DNA of 64,000 nt from the NCBI GenBank assembly GCA_035222895.1, contig JAVYIG010000604.1:434001-498000 (forward strand). Direction: 5' to 3'. Below are positions 19,048 through 34,000 of the stretch, piece by piece. The notes below the pieces were generated by a model. The model was not told where the DNA came from, did no database searches, and saw only the letters and a list, made by a program, of their open reading frames with translations. Made by a program: the position numbers and the translations under genes. Every line of letters starts with the position of its first letter. The stretch's first letter is position 1. The DNA comes from Strongylocentrotus droebachiensis. Taxonomy: Eukaryota; Echinodermata; Echinoidea; Camarodonta; Strongylocentrotidae.

Positions 19048-22000
19048 CTGGAGAGTGAAAGAAAAGTTAACACGACAATAATAATGATGACAACAACAAT
19101 AAGAACGATGACCATTATAGTGATAATAATGAAACTATTAGGGTTAAAACTAATAATAAACACGTACCTACATTAAACTGCACGACTATCGATCCTCGGG
19201 GAATCTCAAGGCGCCATCTTGGTAATAGGCCTATAGTATTATTACCATGACCTTTGCCAAGCTGAATCTGTCGTTTCATTCACTGGCGGATCGGAACGGG
19301 GGAGGGGGGAATGGTGGTACAACCATTGCAAAAGAGAAGGGGAATACTGTAGTACACAACTCGAAAAACGACCCACTTATACCCCCTTCACATACACGGA
19401 TTTTTCTTACGAGTCCTTACGGATCGCCAACTCGTAGTCAATCGCAAGCATCCGTAAATAACTCGCTGGTATCCGTAAATAGCTCGTCACAACTCGCAAC
19501 AACTCGTGGACACTCTTAAGCATCCGTGAAAGGAGAGGCAATTTTTTTGACATGTCAAAAATCTTCTTACGATTGTCCACGGATTGATTTGTCCGTAAAT
19601 AGCTCGTAAATAGCTCGTAACAATTCGTAATCATCCGTAAACCGTTCGCAACAACACGTGACCATCCGTAAACTGCTCACAAGAATCCGTAAATGACTCG
19701 TAACAGATTTTTGCAACGATTCGTTACGGTTAGTTTACAATTTGTTTTACGGATTATTTACGGATTATTGCGAGTAGTTTACGGATGGTTACATGTGCTT
19801 ACGTGTTGTTTACGATTTTATTCGGGTCATTTTACGATGGCTTTACGGATTGATACGGGTTATTACGAGCATTTTAGGTGTAGTTACGAGTACTTTACGA
19901 ATAGATACGTATACTTTACGTATGCTTACGAACTGTTTACGAACAGGGGAAAGGTATAAAAGCTGCAAATTCGAACACTTAATTTTCAGTTGTTATTTTT
20001 TGGCTACAAATCGTAAGGACTCGTAAATACTCGTAACTTACCCGTAACTATTCGTATCAACACGTAAACAGGTCGTAACTAACACGTTAGTTTCTCGTAG
20101 TTATCCGTGACAACTCGTAACAAATCGTGGACTGTTGCCGTAAATACATCGTAATAACCCGTAATAATCCGTCATAAACCGCAAAATGCTCGTAATAACT
20201 CTTAAACCGGTCGTAAAAGTGGCCAAATCGTAAGGATCCGTGAAAGATCCGTGAATTTGTGCGATCCGTAAGGACTCGTAAGAAAAATCCGTGTATGTGA
20301 AGGGGGTATAATTCAATTCGTTTTACGCCAAGGCAACATACATTTGTTTATCTACCCTTTTTTCTTTTCTGTTTGTTGAAATAGGAATAATCCTTTTATT
20401 CTCGGGACGTCTCTTTTTTCCTCTCTCGCGCTTATTATAAAGTTTTACAGAATTATAGTGCCCGCGGTCCCTTTTACAAAATCAGGTACTCGCTCTGAAT
20501 CCATTGGGCATTTCCGCAATGCTATCTGATTTATTTAAAAGTCTTTGTGAGACACCTGGATACGAATTACTTCCTTCATCTGCTACAAATAATTGTACTT
20601 TAATAGTTATAATGCAAATTGCATTACGTGTTGTTTGGTAGGGCAAGCAACAAATAATGTTTGCAATTCGCATTCCAGGACAAACAATAATGTTAGTCCT
20701 ACCTAGCATCGAGACACTTCACAGTGACGTATGCATTTAATTTGGTTTAGCCTACATTACGAAAGTGGTACACGATATATATCTGGATGAAATCATTGGA
20801 ATTGTGCTAAATATACCAATCACAGCGGTCCGGGCGCGTCTTATTTTTGGGAGACGCCGGGCCCGGGCGTGTCTTATTTGTTCGTACCACGGCGAGCCCA
20901 GATTCCAGTATGAACTCATTTTCATACATAACAAGCTACGAGAGCTTGCAAAGAGGTCACAAACAATTCGACTTTGATTATTTATTGCTTTGCCTCACTA
21001 TTTATAAAGGCAACAAAACTAAATAAACTGAGATTTGAACCCTCACGGCAACTCCAAAGTTTTATTAGTAACACGCTGTCCTTTCCGATTGAGCTGACGA
21101 TGGGTTGATGGCAGATTGATTTGTATAATTACTATCACCCTATTAACCACCCTACCGGATTCCACGTGCGCATGCGCTGGTTCCCTTTGAGAGTGCGCAT
21201 GCGCAGATTTACCTCGCGAGTTCAATATGGGCTCGCCGTGGTACGAAAAAATAAGACGCGGCCCGGGCCTGCAGAACATTTGACTTTAAAATCTGTAAGC
21301 TGCTCGCATTGTCTTGTAATGTTCGCTGTTTCATGTGACATGAATTCCTTTGCATTAATCGGTATTGTCGGATGCCGCCTTATCTAATACAACATGAACA
21401 TACAGGACATTATGTACCATCTTCAAAGCTATCAAGCAACAAAGCCCTTTGGGAGCGTGAGGCATCGGTGAGCGGTCCGCTCGTGATGGTGTGAGGTTTG
21501 GATCCCGAGCCCGACGGCTGCAGACTACGACGAGCTCGTGCCAGGCACCCCTGCGCGCAGCGGGAGCTCGAGTCGTTTTTGTCACAGATCAGGATTGAGC
21601 AGTGGACGTAAACCTGTTTTGAGAGACGACAGAGCTAATTAGAAGGTGAAAAATAAATGCAAAGCATCTTCGCGACATAAAAGATGGTATAACGCTAATC
21701 GTAAATTGTTATCGTGAATCATAATAATTTCCCACATTTCGAATGTAAAGGCTACTGAATATAATGCGGTAGGCTTACTCAACCAAAAGCTTTATTCCTT
21801 AATAGGTACCAAGCACTAAGCCCATAAAACAGATAAACGCATAGCAATACAAACCTAATTAGTACTTGATTTTTAGATTTTAATCAAGAAACTGAAGGAA
21901 TATTAGCATGCAACGGTAATTTAAGTGAATATTTTTTGCACTGTAGTTTTTCATTCGTTAATTGTGTGGTGTCTTTCCCAATTGTCATGTGAAAGACTGC

Positions 22001-25000
22001 GCCAGTTGTTGACGCATTCATACGTCAGTAGAGCTTAGAATAAAGCCCCGGTTGCCTATGATGTGTCATTTTGATTGCGTTATTAGCTGCGCTTCTGTGC
22101 TGGTTAACCGAACCTGTGGTTAAGTCAAGTAGCCCATGCTTCCGTTTGAACTCACTGTCTGCACCATTTGGAGCAACTTTAGAATACCCCACCAGACGTT
22201 CGTAGGTTACACAACGCTTCATCAATGAAGCTAAATCTGAAGACTTTAGTTTCTTAGGTAGCACTAAACCTAATCCTATTCATAACCCTAACCTTAACTC
22301 TAACCGTAGGTCATTGACGTTTATGTTCATAAACCCTATAGGTGGGGGTATTCTTAAGTTAAGCCCATTTTCATTTTAGAATTACCGTTTGTCACTTTCA
22401 CATGCCGCATCGGAGACCACATTAATCACTGACGCAGTACTACGTCAATACAATGACGCATCGGGTGTAACGGATACGAGGGGCACAAAGGGCCATTGTT
22501 GTACTTGACACTCACCTTGTCGAAATCGCCAATGAAGGCGAAAGCAGCGATACTGAATCCCTTGGAAGTTGGAGAGAGCCAATTGTAGATGACTGTTGTG
22601 CTGTCCACGGCACATCTACAAAACACAAACACATGTTTAGAAATAAATTGGCTGTCATGATGAAGTACGTCGTGCATTTATTATTTAGGCTAATGCATTG
22701 GCGGACTAGGACTGAAATTCGGTTGAGAATTTCGATACGACCGGCCCACTCAACCTCTAGGATACATATATAAACCGGCCACCAGAGCACCAATCGACCG
22801 GTCCTCGTGGCAAAATAAATAGTGGGAAACTCCCCACACTCCCCATAGTCAGTCCACCCCTTAGGAATGGTATAGTGTTTGCCCATTCATGAGAGGGCGT
22901 ACACTGCTCTTACTTGGTGGATTCAATGCAAGCGTCAACACGATAAACAATGAGTAAGCAAAGGTAGAGAACATTTCTCACCCATTCTCGATGATATCAT
23001 AGTGGTGGTCGTCCCTTGGGCTCGGCGAGCTCGTTGCCCAGCACGACTCGATGAGAAGCGTGAGGTTCGTGACGGACGTCAGGCCGACGCTGAAGTAAAG
23101 CGGGGCGCCGAGCGTAACTTCGCCGGAATCGTTGGCAGGTTGGTAGAAGCCTGAGTTTGTATACCGGTCAAGGTTTAGCGTGAACTCGCCGTACCCTTCC
23201 TAGAAAGTGAGTACACATTTGAGAGAGAGAGAGAGATACATTTCAACTTGTACGTGTGTCTAAGGGAGAGAGATGGGTATATGGGACACAAAAATGTACC
23301 AGAAAAGTTTGGTCGAGACATATAAACTAACAAAATGTCAAATGATAACAATAATAATTATGATAATATTCATAATTAGATTAATGATAATGGTGATAAT
23401 AGTAATAATAATAAGAATGATAATGATAATAAAAAATGAAAAACTAAAGGTGTCTTCTGATAGAGTACCGAAATAATAATGTCAAATCCGACCGTCGTTC
23501 AGGTGACTGGTTCTGAAAAACAGAGTCTGCACATGAGGTTCACCTCAAAATCATTCAAGCAACGGGCTGGATTAGGGCGAATTCAATGTTTGGGGCTGGT
23601 GTGATCACCAGACCATTGTTTAGCACAAACATTGTTTGGAACCAGCAACCTTCACAACTTAGCCAGTATGACGTCATGCTTCGATTTTTTACGCGCAAAT
23701 GTCCTCGCGCTGTCGTGCTCCCGGCTCTTGAACATGATTAAACTGTTCGTGCCAATTAAAGGACGTTAGTGCCGAGTTGGGATTAGAACCTTTAACTCTT
23801 GGATTGATAGCCAAGTGAATGAACTACTATTCCACGACATCTCCACCAACATACAACGTTGCTCCTACCAGAACTCGCTTTACATTAAGCTACAAAGTAA
23901 TTGAATCCTCACCTCTTCGAAAACATAAAGATTTGCTTGAGGCAAGAAGGACTCTTCCAAGGCTTGCGTCCTCTCCAGGTAGCAAGTAACAGGGATCTGA
24001 AGATAGTGTTCTCTGGTAATGAGCTCAGTTCCATTTTCAGGGCGGGGCTTGTAATACGTCACCATGTTGGTAAATATTATGTAGTCATCGTCTTGCTGCA
24101 GGTATTGATGGGAGGCGGGGGGCGAGGGGATATTAAAGGAAATGTTAATAGAGAAACTGTTATGGGGACCAAAAGATAACAGTGTGCCGTTTTTTAGAAC
24201 AGTTAAACGTTTTAGTTGTCTTCCGATGATGATGATGATGGTAATAATATCAATGTTGACAATAATTATGATTATAAGAAATGAATAAATAGCTGTTTAT
24301 AATAATATATCAACTATGGAATGCCGGAAAGGTGAAAACCAGAATAATAACAAAAAGTACGAATAAAGACAAAGAACAACATTTTGTTCATCTTTAGCCT
24401 CTATTGCCATCTATACTTCGGTGTTCTATTCCAGGGTATTCCCGCCTCTGAAATTTACGTCCTTTGGGCCGAAAATATCGTGTTAAAAAAAAGGAGAAAG
24501 AAATACATTTGGCTTGACAGACAGCTTCAATATGTTTTTTCATATTTTAACCTTGGGTCTTGGACTCAAAAAGATGCATCTGGAAAAGATATTTCCCCCC
24601 ATATCGATGATCATGACCACCCTGTGTTTTTCATCTAGCCAATATATATTCATAGTGAAACAGATGTTAGACATGTATGCAGAACCCTGACGCTATTAAT
24701 AAGTATACATGTATTACTGATGGGAAATAATCTCCTACGAGCACTTGTAAATATAGATAATTAACATGGTCACTGAAAGAATGGAACAGCGATTCATGAG
24801 AGTTTGTTATTGAAATCTTTATCAAGCTGTATTTTTGTGATGTATCAATGGTACATAAAGACCTATTGACCTTACCTCTTGCGTAGTACCACACCTGTCG
24901 TACATGGTGGTGATCGCAACATGCTGACTATCGTGGTCGTATCCAACACAAGATTTGTCTTCGAACTGGATATCGTGGGCGTCGTCGCTGATCTCGAAAA

Positions 25001-28000
25001 GGGCCCTGTCCATAATAAGCGTCATCGACACGCTGTCACAAGTCAGATCTGCCTCTGTGGGAAGATATCAAATGGATATCTGTCCATGATCAAACTATGA
25101 AGTACTTGTTCTTGCAATTTATGGACCTCACATGGTGAGAGTGTATTCCGAAGGGGTTAACTATATCTCAATCTCTTCTTCAAATCAGCAGGATTCCTAT
25201 TTTATGTCCTTTTTTAAACTGAATTTTTCCAACAAAATCAACTCTCCAGAGTGAAAATACAAAAACGAATTGAACGTTGACCCCAAAGTCAAAATATGTT
25301 GAGTTCATGTGACCTCCCCCTCCAACAAACAAATAATTCGTTTTTTCCATGTGAAGGTGTAATCGTAAATAATATGAATCCAAGAAAGCATGCGTTGATG
25401 TGTTTGCTGAATGGTGTAGAATGGTATAATTTCCTTATTATTTATGGTTGGTGCTGCTCATTTTGCAATTCAGTTTTAGCGCGCAGTCACTCTCACAAGG
25501 TGCGAAGCTCTCTCGGAGGCGGTCCTGCATCACAGATTTGACGCCGCGTGTGCAACGTGTAGTTAAAACACAACTAAAACCTTGTCGGAATGCAAGAAAG
25601 AGGGTCTGAACATGCAGCGTATATGCATAATCTGAACTCAATGGACCCTGTACTCTACTTCTTGTGACTTATTTGACACAACCAGAGACTAGCTGATTAA
25701 GGCTCGAGCGATCTGCTCAAGACTTTATGTTATTGCGTTTAAAGAGAAGGTTGAGTTCTGGGAGAGGTAAAACATACTTTGACAAGTAACAGTTTAAAAC
25801 GAGGCCCGATTTTTTTGGGGGGCCACATGTTTGTGTAGTCCCATATACATCTCTCTTACTTACTTTACCAAGACTGGGCCAAATTTCTTATTATTTTGAT
25901 AGCTCCAGAACCTTGCAGCACACACAACTACTTTATATGCTACGTGAGCAACTTATCCTGATCAATTCCACGTCTTTCTTATTGCAATTGCCTATCCAGA
26001 ACTCAACTTATCATTAAGTGTCCTATGATTAAAAGGTTTTAAATTATGGTTGAAATATTACAAGGGATCATCTTAGAATCTCTCATTGAATCGATAATTT
26101 CTCTTTCAATGAAACTTCATGCATCTACGGCAGGAAGCACTTTAGCAGAGGCCATCCCAGTAGGCCGATGGCCCACGTGACCGATATAGAAAGTTCATAA
26201 GAAAATAAATCATAGCGTCACGTTCATGCCCATGAAAAGTCCATTATAGCTTGTTTTCATATTTGACGTCGTCATAATGACCTTGGATATACGAATATAC
26301 GAATTTGCATATTATGACGTCAGCATTATCATGGGAAACTGATTATTTCTTCACTATCTCGAGATTGCCAAATATCCAGCTATTTGAACTATCCCGATCG
26401 CAAACTATCCAGCTAATTTGCGTCTTCATTAGACCGAAGTAGCAAATTAGCTGGATAGTTGGTCTGGATAATATCCCAAGATATCTCGGTCTAGTTTGCG
26501 AAATATCCCACTATTTCCCAACTAGCGGGATAGTTTGCGACCGTCTTCATTATACCGAAGTACGGAGTCAAATATCCCGATCCCATCATGCACAACGATT
26601 TCCGGTTTTCCGTGTTTACTAGTTGTACTAGCGCGCTGAGCGGTTATAGATCGCAAGTGCGGAATTATGTAAATCCCCTCAAAGGGGGTGTCCTCAAAAG
26701 AAGGTATTTTTCCATAGTCCTCAGGAGACACTAGTCATACACGTACTGGTGTGCGCGCAAATGTTTATGTGTGTGTGGATATTAACTAAAATGTAGTGAC
26801 TTATACATTTTGTAGGTAGGCAAGTAAATGATTAAAATAATGAATTTTCTCATGTATCGTACATATTTGATGTCATAGACAGCTTTTAAATTGTTAAAAA
26901 TTATTTTAGAACGCTGCTATCCAGAAAAGGAGGTACAGTTTGGCTCGCAGGCCTTGATATTACTCCTTCTGTAGTGTCCGTAACACAGATATGTAGTGTC
27001 CATACCCTCGATATTGAAACTAAAACACAATGATGCATTTAATTTGATACTTTATTACATCTAACTAATATTGTTGAAATAAAATATTGAAATTGAATTA
27101 CTCGTAAGTCAATTTTTAAAAATCTTTTAAATTAAATTCATGGAAAATATTATTTGTTTGCGAAAAATCATATCCAGGAGAATACCTTCCAGGGAGAGAG
27201 AACTTCTTTTATTCACTGAGAAGAGCAGCTGTATCAAATCAAAATTTGAATTACAAATTAGTAGTATTAAGTCATCAAGCTGTATTTTTACACCACCTCA
27301 CACTTGTGTTACACTACAAATAATGCCATTCATTAAATTGCAAACAAAAAAACTGTTATGCTTAGCCGAATATTATTATACCACAGCTAGTCCCCAGGGG
27401 TAGTTACACAAATCAAAGTATATAAGAACTTTGAAAACATTTTCATATAGCAGGAATGACACCGTTACGGACACTACAGAAAATTTATGCAAAATTATGC
27501 ACAAAGCTGTTTTTCAAAAAAGCGTTACGTTGTCTTTCTTCACAGAAATAACCACTGTATCGCAATTCTTGGGTCAATTCTCAAGCCGTAAAAATATACT
27601 CAGTGGAGATAAAAAGGCTTACAACAGGGCATGAAAAAATATGGCATATCTTGTGTAATTCCATAGTAACACCTTATGAAAAAAGACACATTTTCAAAGT
27701 GCAAATGGGATACAGCCAAAAAGTGGTATTTTTGGCCCTCTATCATTCTCACACAGCCAACACAAATGAAATTCAAACAAAAGTTGCTGCCTGATGAAGA
27801 ACTCATATAGTCCAACATTTCAGGCCACAAGACATTTGATTAAAAGACTATGTGTTTCCAGGAGAGATGTGTAACACTGTAGATAGAATAGTTGCACCCT
27901 GATGTGGCTATACCGATGTCTATTAAAGCGAATTATCTATTGGTCTGTTGTGTATGACGTCTGAAATTAAGACTATGCATGTCTTGACTTGTCATTTATG

Positions 28001-31000
28001 TATATGCATTGCCCGATGTACCGCGCGCAGTTTCCATCGACGCCTTCATCGAATAAAGTCCATGATACAACCATGTAGTTTAAAAGTTACGAATAAATCT
28101 TTATTTGTCATCTTTATTTGGCTGAACATTGAAAATTATAGACCAGTGGCTTTGTTATCCATATTTTGTAAAATTCTAGAAAAAATAATGCACAGAAGAC
28201 TGTATGGTTTTTTGAATAAATGCAAAATCCTTATTAATGACCAATTTGGTTTTCGTAAAGATTTCAGTACTTCACTTAGTATATTGAATCTTACTGATTA
28301 CATTTTACAAGAATTAAACAGTGGTACTTTTTGTTGTGGTGTATTTATGGATTTATCCAAGGCTTTTGATACCATCGATCACCACATTCTCTTGAAAAAA
28401 TGGAATTACTATGGTATCCGTGGTATACCGCTTCAATGGTTTCAAAGTTACTTATTAAGTCGTAAACAGTATGTGGTGGTCGATGGTGTCGAATCCAATC
28501 TCATGAATATTGATATCGGTGTCCCTCAGGGTTCAGTTTTGGGGCCACGTTTGTTTATTTTATATGTAAATGACATTGTTAATTCATCAAAATTATTGAA
28601 GTTTTCTCTCTTTGCGGATGACACTGCTGTTGTGTTCCCCTATATTAATATATCTCAATTGATTTCCACTGTAAATTCAGAATTGTGTATTTTAAATAAT
28701 TGGTTCAAATGTAATAAATTGCAACTTAATTTTGAAAAAACTAAATATGCAATTTTCCATCCTAGGAAGAGAAAGGTATTAAGTCACATTGAGGTTATAA
28801 AAATTGATGATATTGCTATTGAAAGAAAAGATTGCATTGACTTCTTAGGAGTAACCATCCAAGAAAATTTAGATTGGAAAAAACATATTGGTCGTGTCTG
28901 TAATAAATTGCTCAAATGTATTGGTGTATTTTATAGACTTAAGGATTTTTTACCCCTCAGAATATTACTTAATATTTATTATGCTATATTACTTCCTCAT
29001 CTGAACTATTGTACTATAATTTGGGGCAATACTTTCAAATCAAACTTATCAAAATTGTTTATTTTACAAAAGAAAGCAGTTCGTCTGTTGACTAACTCTC
29101 ATTATGTGACTCCAAGCGCGCCACTTTTCGTTAAATATAAAATTATGCCTCTTTTTGAACTGATAAGATTGAATACCTGGATTTTTATGTATAAATATAA
29201 TAAAGGCGCCCTTCCAGAAGTTTTTTCTAACATGTTTCAAACAAACTCAAAATTCCACACTCATTTAACTAGACAACATCAAGATTTACATAAACCCTTC
29301 TCTAGATTCAATTATGTTCGCAATTCAATTAGATTCACAGGGGTGTATGAATGGAATTTGTTAAGTAGTAACATTACAAATAGCACAACACTATCCAGAT
29401 TTAAAGTATTGTGCAAGTTACGTTTATTCAGTTCTTTAAATAATCTCGATCTTTCTTCGTAGCTCCTTATCTTGTATTTTTCCGTCCTCTTATATCTTTG
29501 CTCCATTCTGTCGTGTGTGTGTGTGTGTGTGTGTGATTTATATTTATATTAAAATGTACTTGTATATTATAGGGTCCCGACTACAAGCAGTCTTGCTTCT
29601 CAGGGACCCTGACCATTATTACTTTTGTATGTTGTTGTTATTTGATATCATTCTTCTATTGTATTGATGTTTTGTATATTTTGTTGTTTTAAATGGTCAA
29701 TAAATGAAGGGACTTCCTTCCTATTCAATTCAAATTCAATTCAACATCAACCTTGAACATTGACAGAACATAATATGGTCAAAGCAATTGCCTCCCATTC
29801 CGGCGACCCACTTTTTTTTTTTTTTTGCTTTCGTTTTATATTTGATTTTATCACTGGTACCCTCCCGTTGTGGACTATCTATAGATCCATAATGATCAAT
29901 GCTAGACATGCAGTTGAAACTTGACATATGGATAGAACATAATGATAGGAGCATTTTATAAGATATGTAATCTTAAAGATGAATTCTTCAATATGTTTAT
30001 TTGAAGAAACATATCACCTAATTCGTCTCAGTGACGAATTAAAGTCTAGTTTCATATTGGGTCATTGAAATGATTGTGGTTGTGAAACAAAACAAAAAGG
30101 GAATTAAGCAGATGGAGGATAGATTCTTGCAGAGATGTAAACTTGATTAACTTTCATAGCATTTGGTGAATATGTCAAGACCACTTCAACTTAGGGATTA
30201 TGTTACGTTTATGTATTTCTTTGTATTTTGGATTTGGCTTTTTGGGTAAGAGCACATTTTTTTTTGTGTGTGTCCCAAAATTTGAAAATTTGGCCGATCG
30301 ATATTTTGTCTCGTTGGGGGGGGGGGGGGGGGGGGGGGGTTGAGGTCGGCTCTTTGGGTCACCGATTACCACATTTTTTTTTTTTTTAATTAAAAAAAAA
30401 AAAAAAAAGGGGGGGGGGGGAGGTTTTCCTCCAAAACACACACATACAAAAGTTAAGGGGGGGGGTTAACCCCAAACTCCCCCCTGCGTACGCGCCTGCA
30501 TCTTACAATACAAATAACACCTACCCTGAGACCTCTCACAGATGTATGGCAATGGAAACGAACACCGGATATCATTCCACATCCCATGACGTTCAACGTG
30601 GTGTACATTAATGAAAGGATACGTGAACATGCAGGCGCAGTCTTCCCTCCCACCGGAATCGTTTGGTTCTCCTGGAGCCCATGAAGACTCATTTCTCCTG
30701 TTATACCAAATGGTTGATTTGGAAAATGAATATAAAAGATAATCATCATTCAGTATCACATGGCATTTCTCTCAACACATCGGGACACTGGTATTTTAAA
30801 TTATCTCAATGGCAATATGATTGCACAAAATATCTGTAGAAGAACCTTGCCATGCGGAAATGCATGAGTAATCCGACAGTAAGCCCAATTATTGTACTCA
30901 CTAATCCCTTAAGTGAAACAAACAAAAATATTTCGGTGAAGCTATAATTGCTCGAATATGACTGTGAAATATGTGTTTGTCAAAACGAAGAAAAAATGAA

Positions 31001-34000
31001 GGATAAATTCGATAGAAAATAAGAAGAAAAATTTGAAATCACCTTTCCAGAGTGTCATCTAGCCATACAAAATTGTCACCGTTTTCTCGTGTAAGTCCTA
31101 ACCAATAGCAAGTGGTCGATGGGTTTGAAGTTGATATGATTCCTACCAGGAAACTCTTGAAAAAGGAGCGTGGGAAAAGAAGACAAAACAATGATAAACG
31201 TAGGGGACAAAGATTCTTTTTTCCCCTCTCGTCTGAAAATAATATCCTTAACGTTGTCAAAAGTCAGTAGGCCTACTTCCGACATAGTTTGCCATTAACG
31301 GAAAGTTCCTGTTGAAAGAAGCGTTTACACGAATAACATTTATATGATATCATAAAACTATATGCAACAATATGAACATGTTTTTGATATTCGTTTTCCA
31401 ACTGTAGGCTTAAGGCTTATAGCTCCAATTTAAAAAACTATTATAAGCCGGGTTATATTCTCATAATTATTATGATTAATATAACCTATGGCTAAAGAGA
31501 ATTCCCAGTGCCGTGACCTGTTAAAATGATTATGTATGCTCCTTTTCAAAGAAAATAAAATTGAATGATATAATTCATACAGGTGAAAGCGTAGGGTTAT
31601 TTTCTCTTACATTAATTTCTTCTGATTTGATTATGACCAGGTCACCGCCATTGCTCATGCAGTTAGCTCTTGCATCTTCAAAGGATCGTGCTTCTCCGTA
31701 GAACCGATATGACGATTGGCCGAAACGATGCCACGAAAAACGGGAATCTGGCGATGTAAATATGACACAGGTATAATTCAATTTTCTCATTTCAAATTTA
31801 AAAAAATATTACTTTATATTATTGGGCTGTTTGGTAGGTGATACGTACGGTACGTAGTACGTATCACCTTTTGATTTTGTCAAGATTTTTGAATTCAAGA
31901 TTTGTATTATTATTAGGTTATCGTGACGTCATCGAGGCGCCATTTTGTGAAAATCAACTCATGATTATATCTTCATAACGGAAGGGCATTTCTCATTCAT
32001 ATTTATCACGATCAAAGTCAATATCCGTCCGGTCAATTTTAGATCAACAAACGCGCGCTTTCGCGCAGGTCCATGCGTAAACGCACGCGCGAAATTTTAA
32101 ATGTCTCTCGAACTAGTTATTATAAGAACTGGTTAAACTGATGACGGAGGGGCTTGGACTGCATGTAAATGGCCAATTTAGCCAATCTGAACTTGATATG
32201 AACTGACTTGTGGACGGGGTAAAGACGAGATGGACGTATTGAGAACTGCTTATGACGACCTAGGAACGTATCCTTGAGGCTGTTCACACCGGCAGAGATA
32301 GCGCGGTCTAGCGCGCGCTATCTCTGCGGTGTGGAAGGTACAACGTCGTTTCGGTCCGCCCAACAGCGGGCCCCGGCGAGCCAAAACGGCGTGCAACTGG
32401 AACACCTCTTGGGGGTGGTCCACGAGAGATAGCGCGGTCTAGCGCGCGCTAGACCGCACTATCTCTGCCGGTGTGAACCCGAGCTAGGATAGCACGCCGG
32501 AAGTCTTCGTTCTACACGCGGGGAATTTTGTACTCATTCTATTTTGGTGCGATCTGAATCTGAATCGGTACAACTCAACACTCCTAATTAGTAATAGCGC
32601 GCGAAATCTTTGACCGCTCTGACCTCATGACGTCACGCGTCATGGCAACAGGACCTCTCAAAAAAGGGGGTGCTACGATAGACCGCGCTATCTCATTGCG
32701 GTGTCGATCCGGCGAATGCCAATGGGCGGACCGTGGGTCGCGCTACGATAGCGCGATCCACGGTCCGCCCACGGTCCCCCCCTTGCGGTGTGAACACGCC
32801 CCTTGAGGCTGTTCACACCGGCAGAGATAGCGCGGTATAGCGCGCGCTAGACCGCGCTATCTCTGAGGTGTAGAAGGTACAACGTCGTTTCGGTCCGCCC
32901 AACAGCGAGCCACGGCGAGCCAAAACGGCCTGCCACTGCATGGATCACCTCTTGGGGGGGTGGTCCACGAGAGATAGCGCGGTCTAGCGCGCGCTAGACC
33001 GCGCTACCTCTTCCGGTGTGAACCCGAGCTACGATAGCACGCCGGAAGTCATCGTTCTACACGCGGGGAATGTTGTACTCATTCTATTTTGGTGCGATCG
33101 ATCTGAATCTGAATCGGTACAACTCAACACTCCGGGTTCGTAATAGCGCGCGAAGTCTTTGACCGCTCTGACCTCATGACGTCACGCGTCATGGCAACAT
33201 GACCTCTCAAAAAAGGGGGTTTTACGATAGACCGCGCTATCTCAATGCGATGTGGATCCGGCGAATACCAATGGGCGGACCGTGGGTCGCGCCACGATAG
33301 CGCGATCCACGGTCCCCCCTTGCGGTGTGAACACGCCCATAGACATTATTTCCACATTCTACCCCGACCATAACCCGTGTTTACGATTTTTTAGGACGGT
33401 CTTAGAACGTAGTGAGAACTAGTTTTGTGTGATTGGGGGCTTATACTGCTGATAATTCATGTTCGACCACAGCACGTTGTAACACGTTCCTAGTAGGATC
33501 GAAGTATGGCAATTCCGTTCATAATACGGCAATCAGTCCGTTTGCAGTACGTCCTCCTCTTTTCAAGTACGTTGTCACTCCATCTAATTGCAGGACGGGG
33601 ACAATTTCGAACAGGCTCAAAGTCCTAGAGCAGTAGGAACCTACCATAATATGGTAGGTTCCCACTGCCGATCAAACCAACCCGACCAAGCCCAATCAAG
33701 CCGGATCACCCATTTTTCCCCGACCAATCCCGACCCCATGCCTAAACACAAGCTCTTCCCGACCGCTATTCGACCGTTGACGACCCACATTCGACCGTTC
33801 ACGATTGCTGCACGACGTATAGTCGACCACAACTTCGATCTCTTCTCGATCATTCCGATCTACATACAATCCCAACTCGATCCCTACTAGATCCCTACTA
33901 GACCAACTAGACGTACACACGATCTCTACACAATCTCGACCCGAGCAGATCGACCTGTTCGAAGAGGGATCCAAGATGACTCGTGAATTGAGTGGTTGCA

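Noticed and set aside
22265..22310. CCTAA-rich stretch resembling telomeric repeat
   Set aside because: Only a few imperfect units; not a TTAGGG array.
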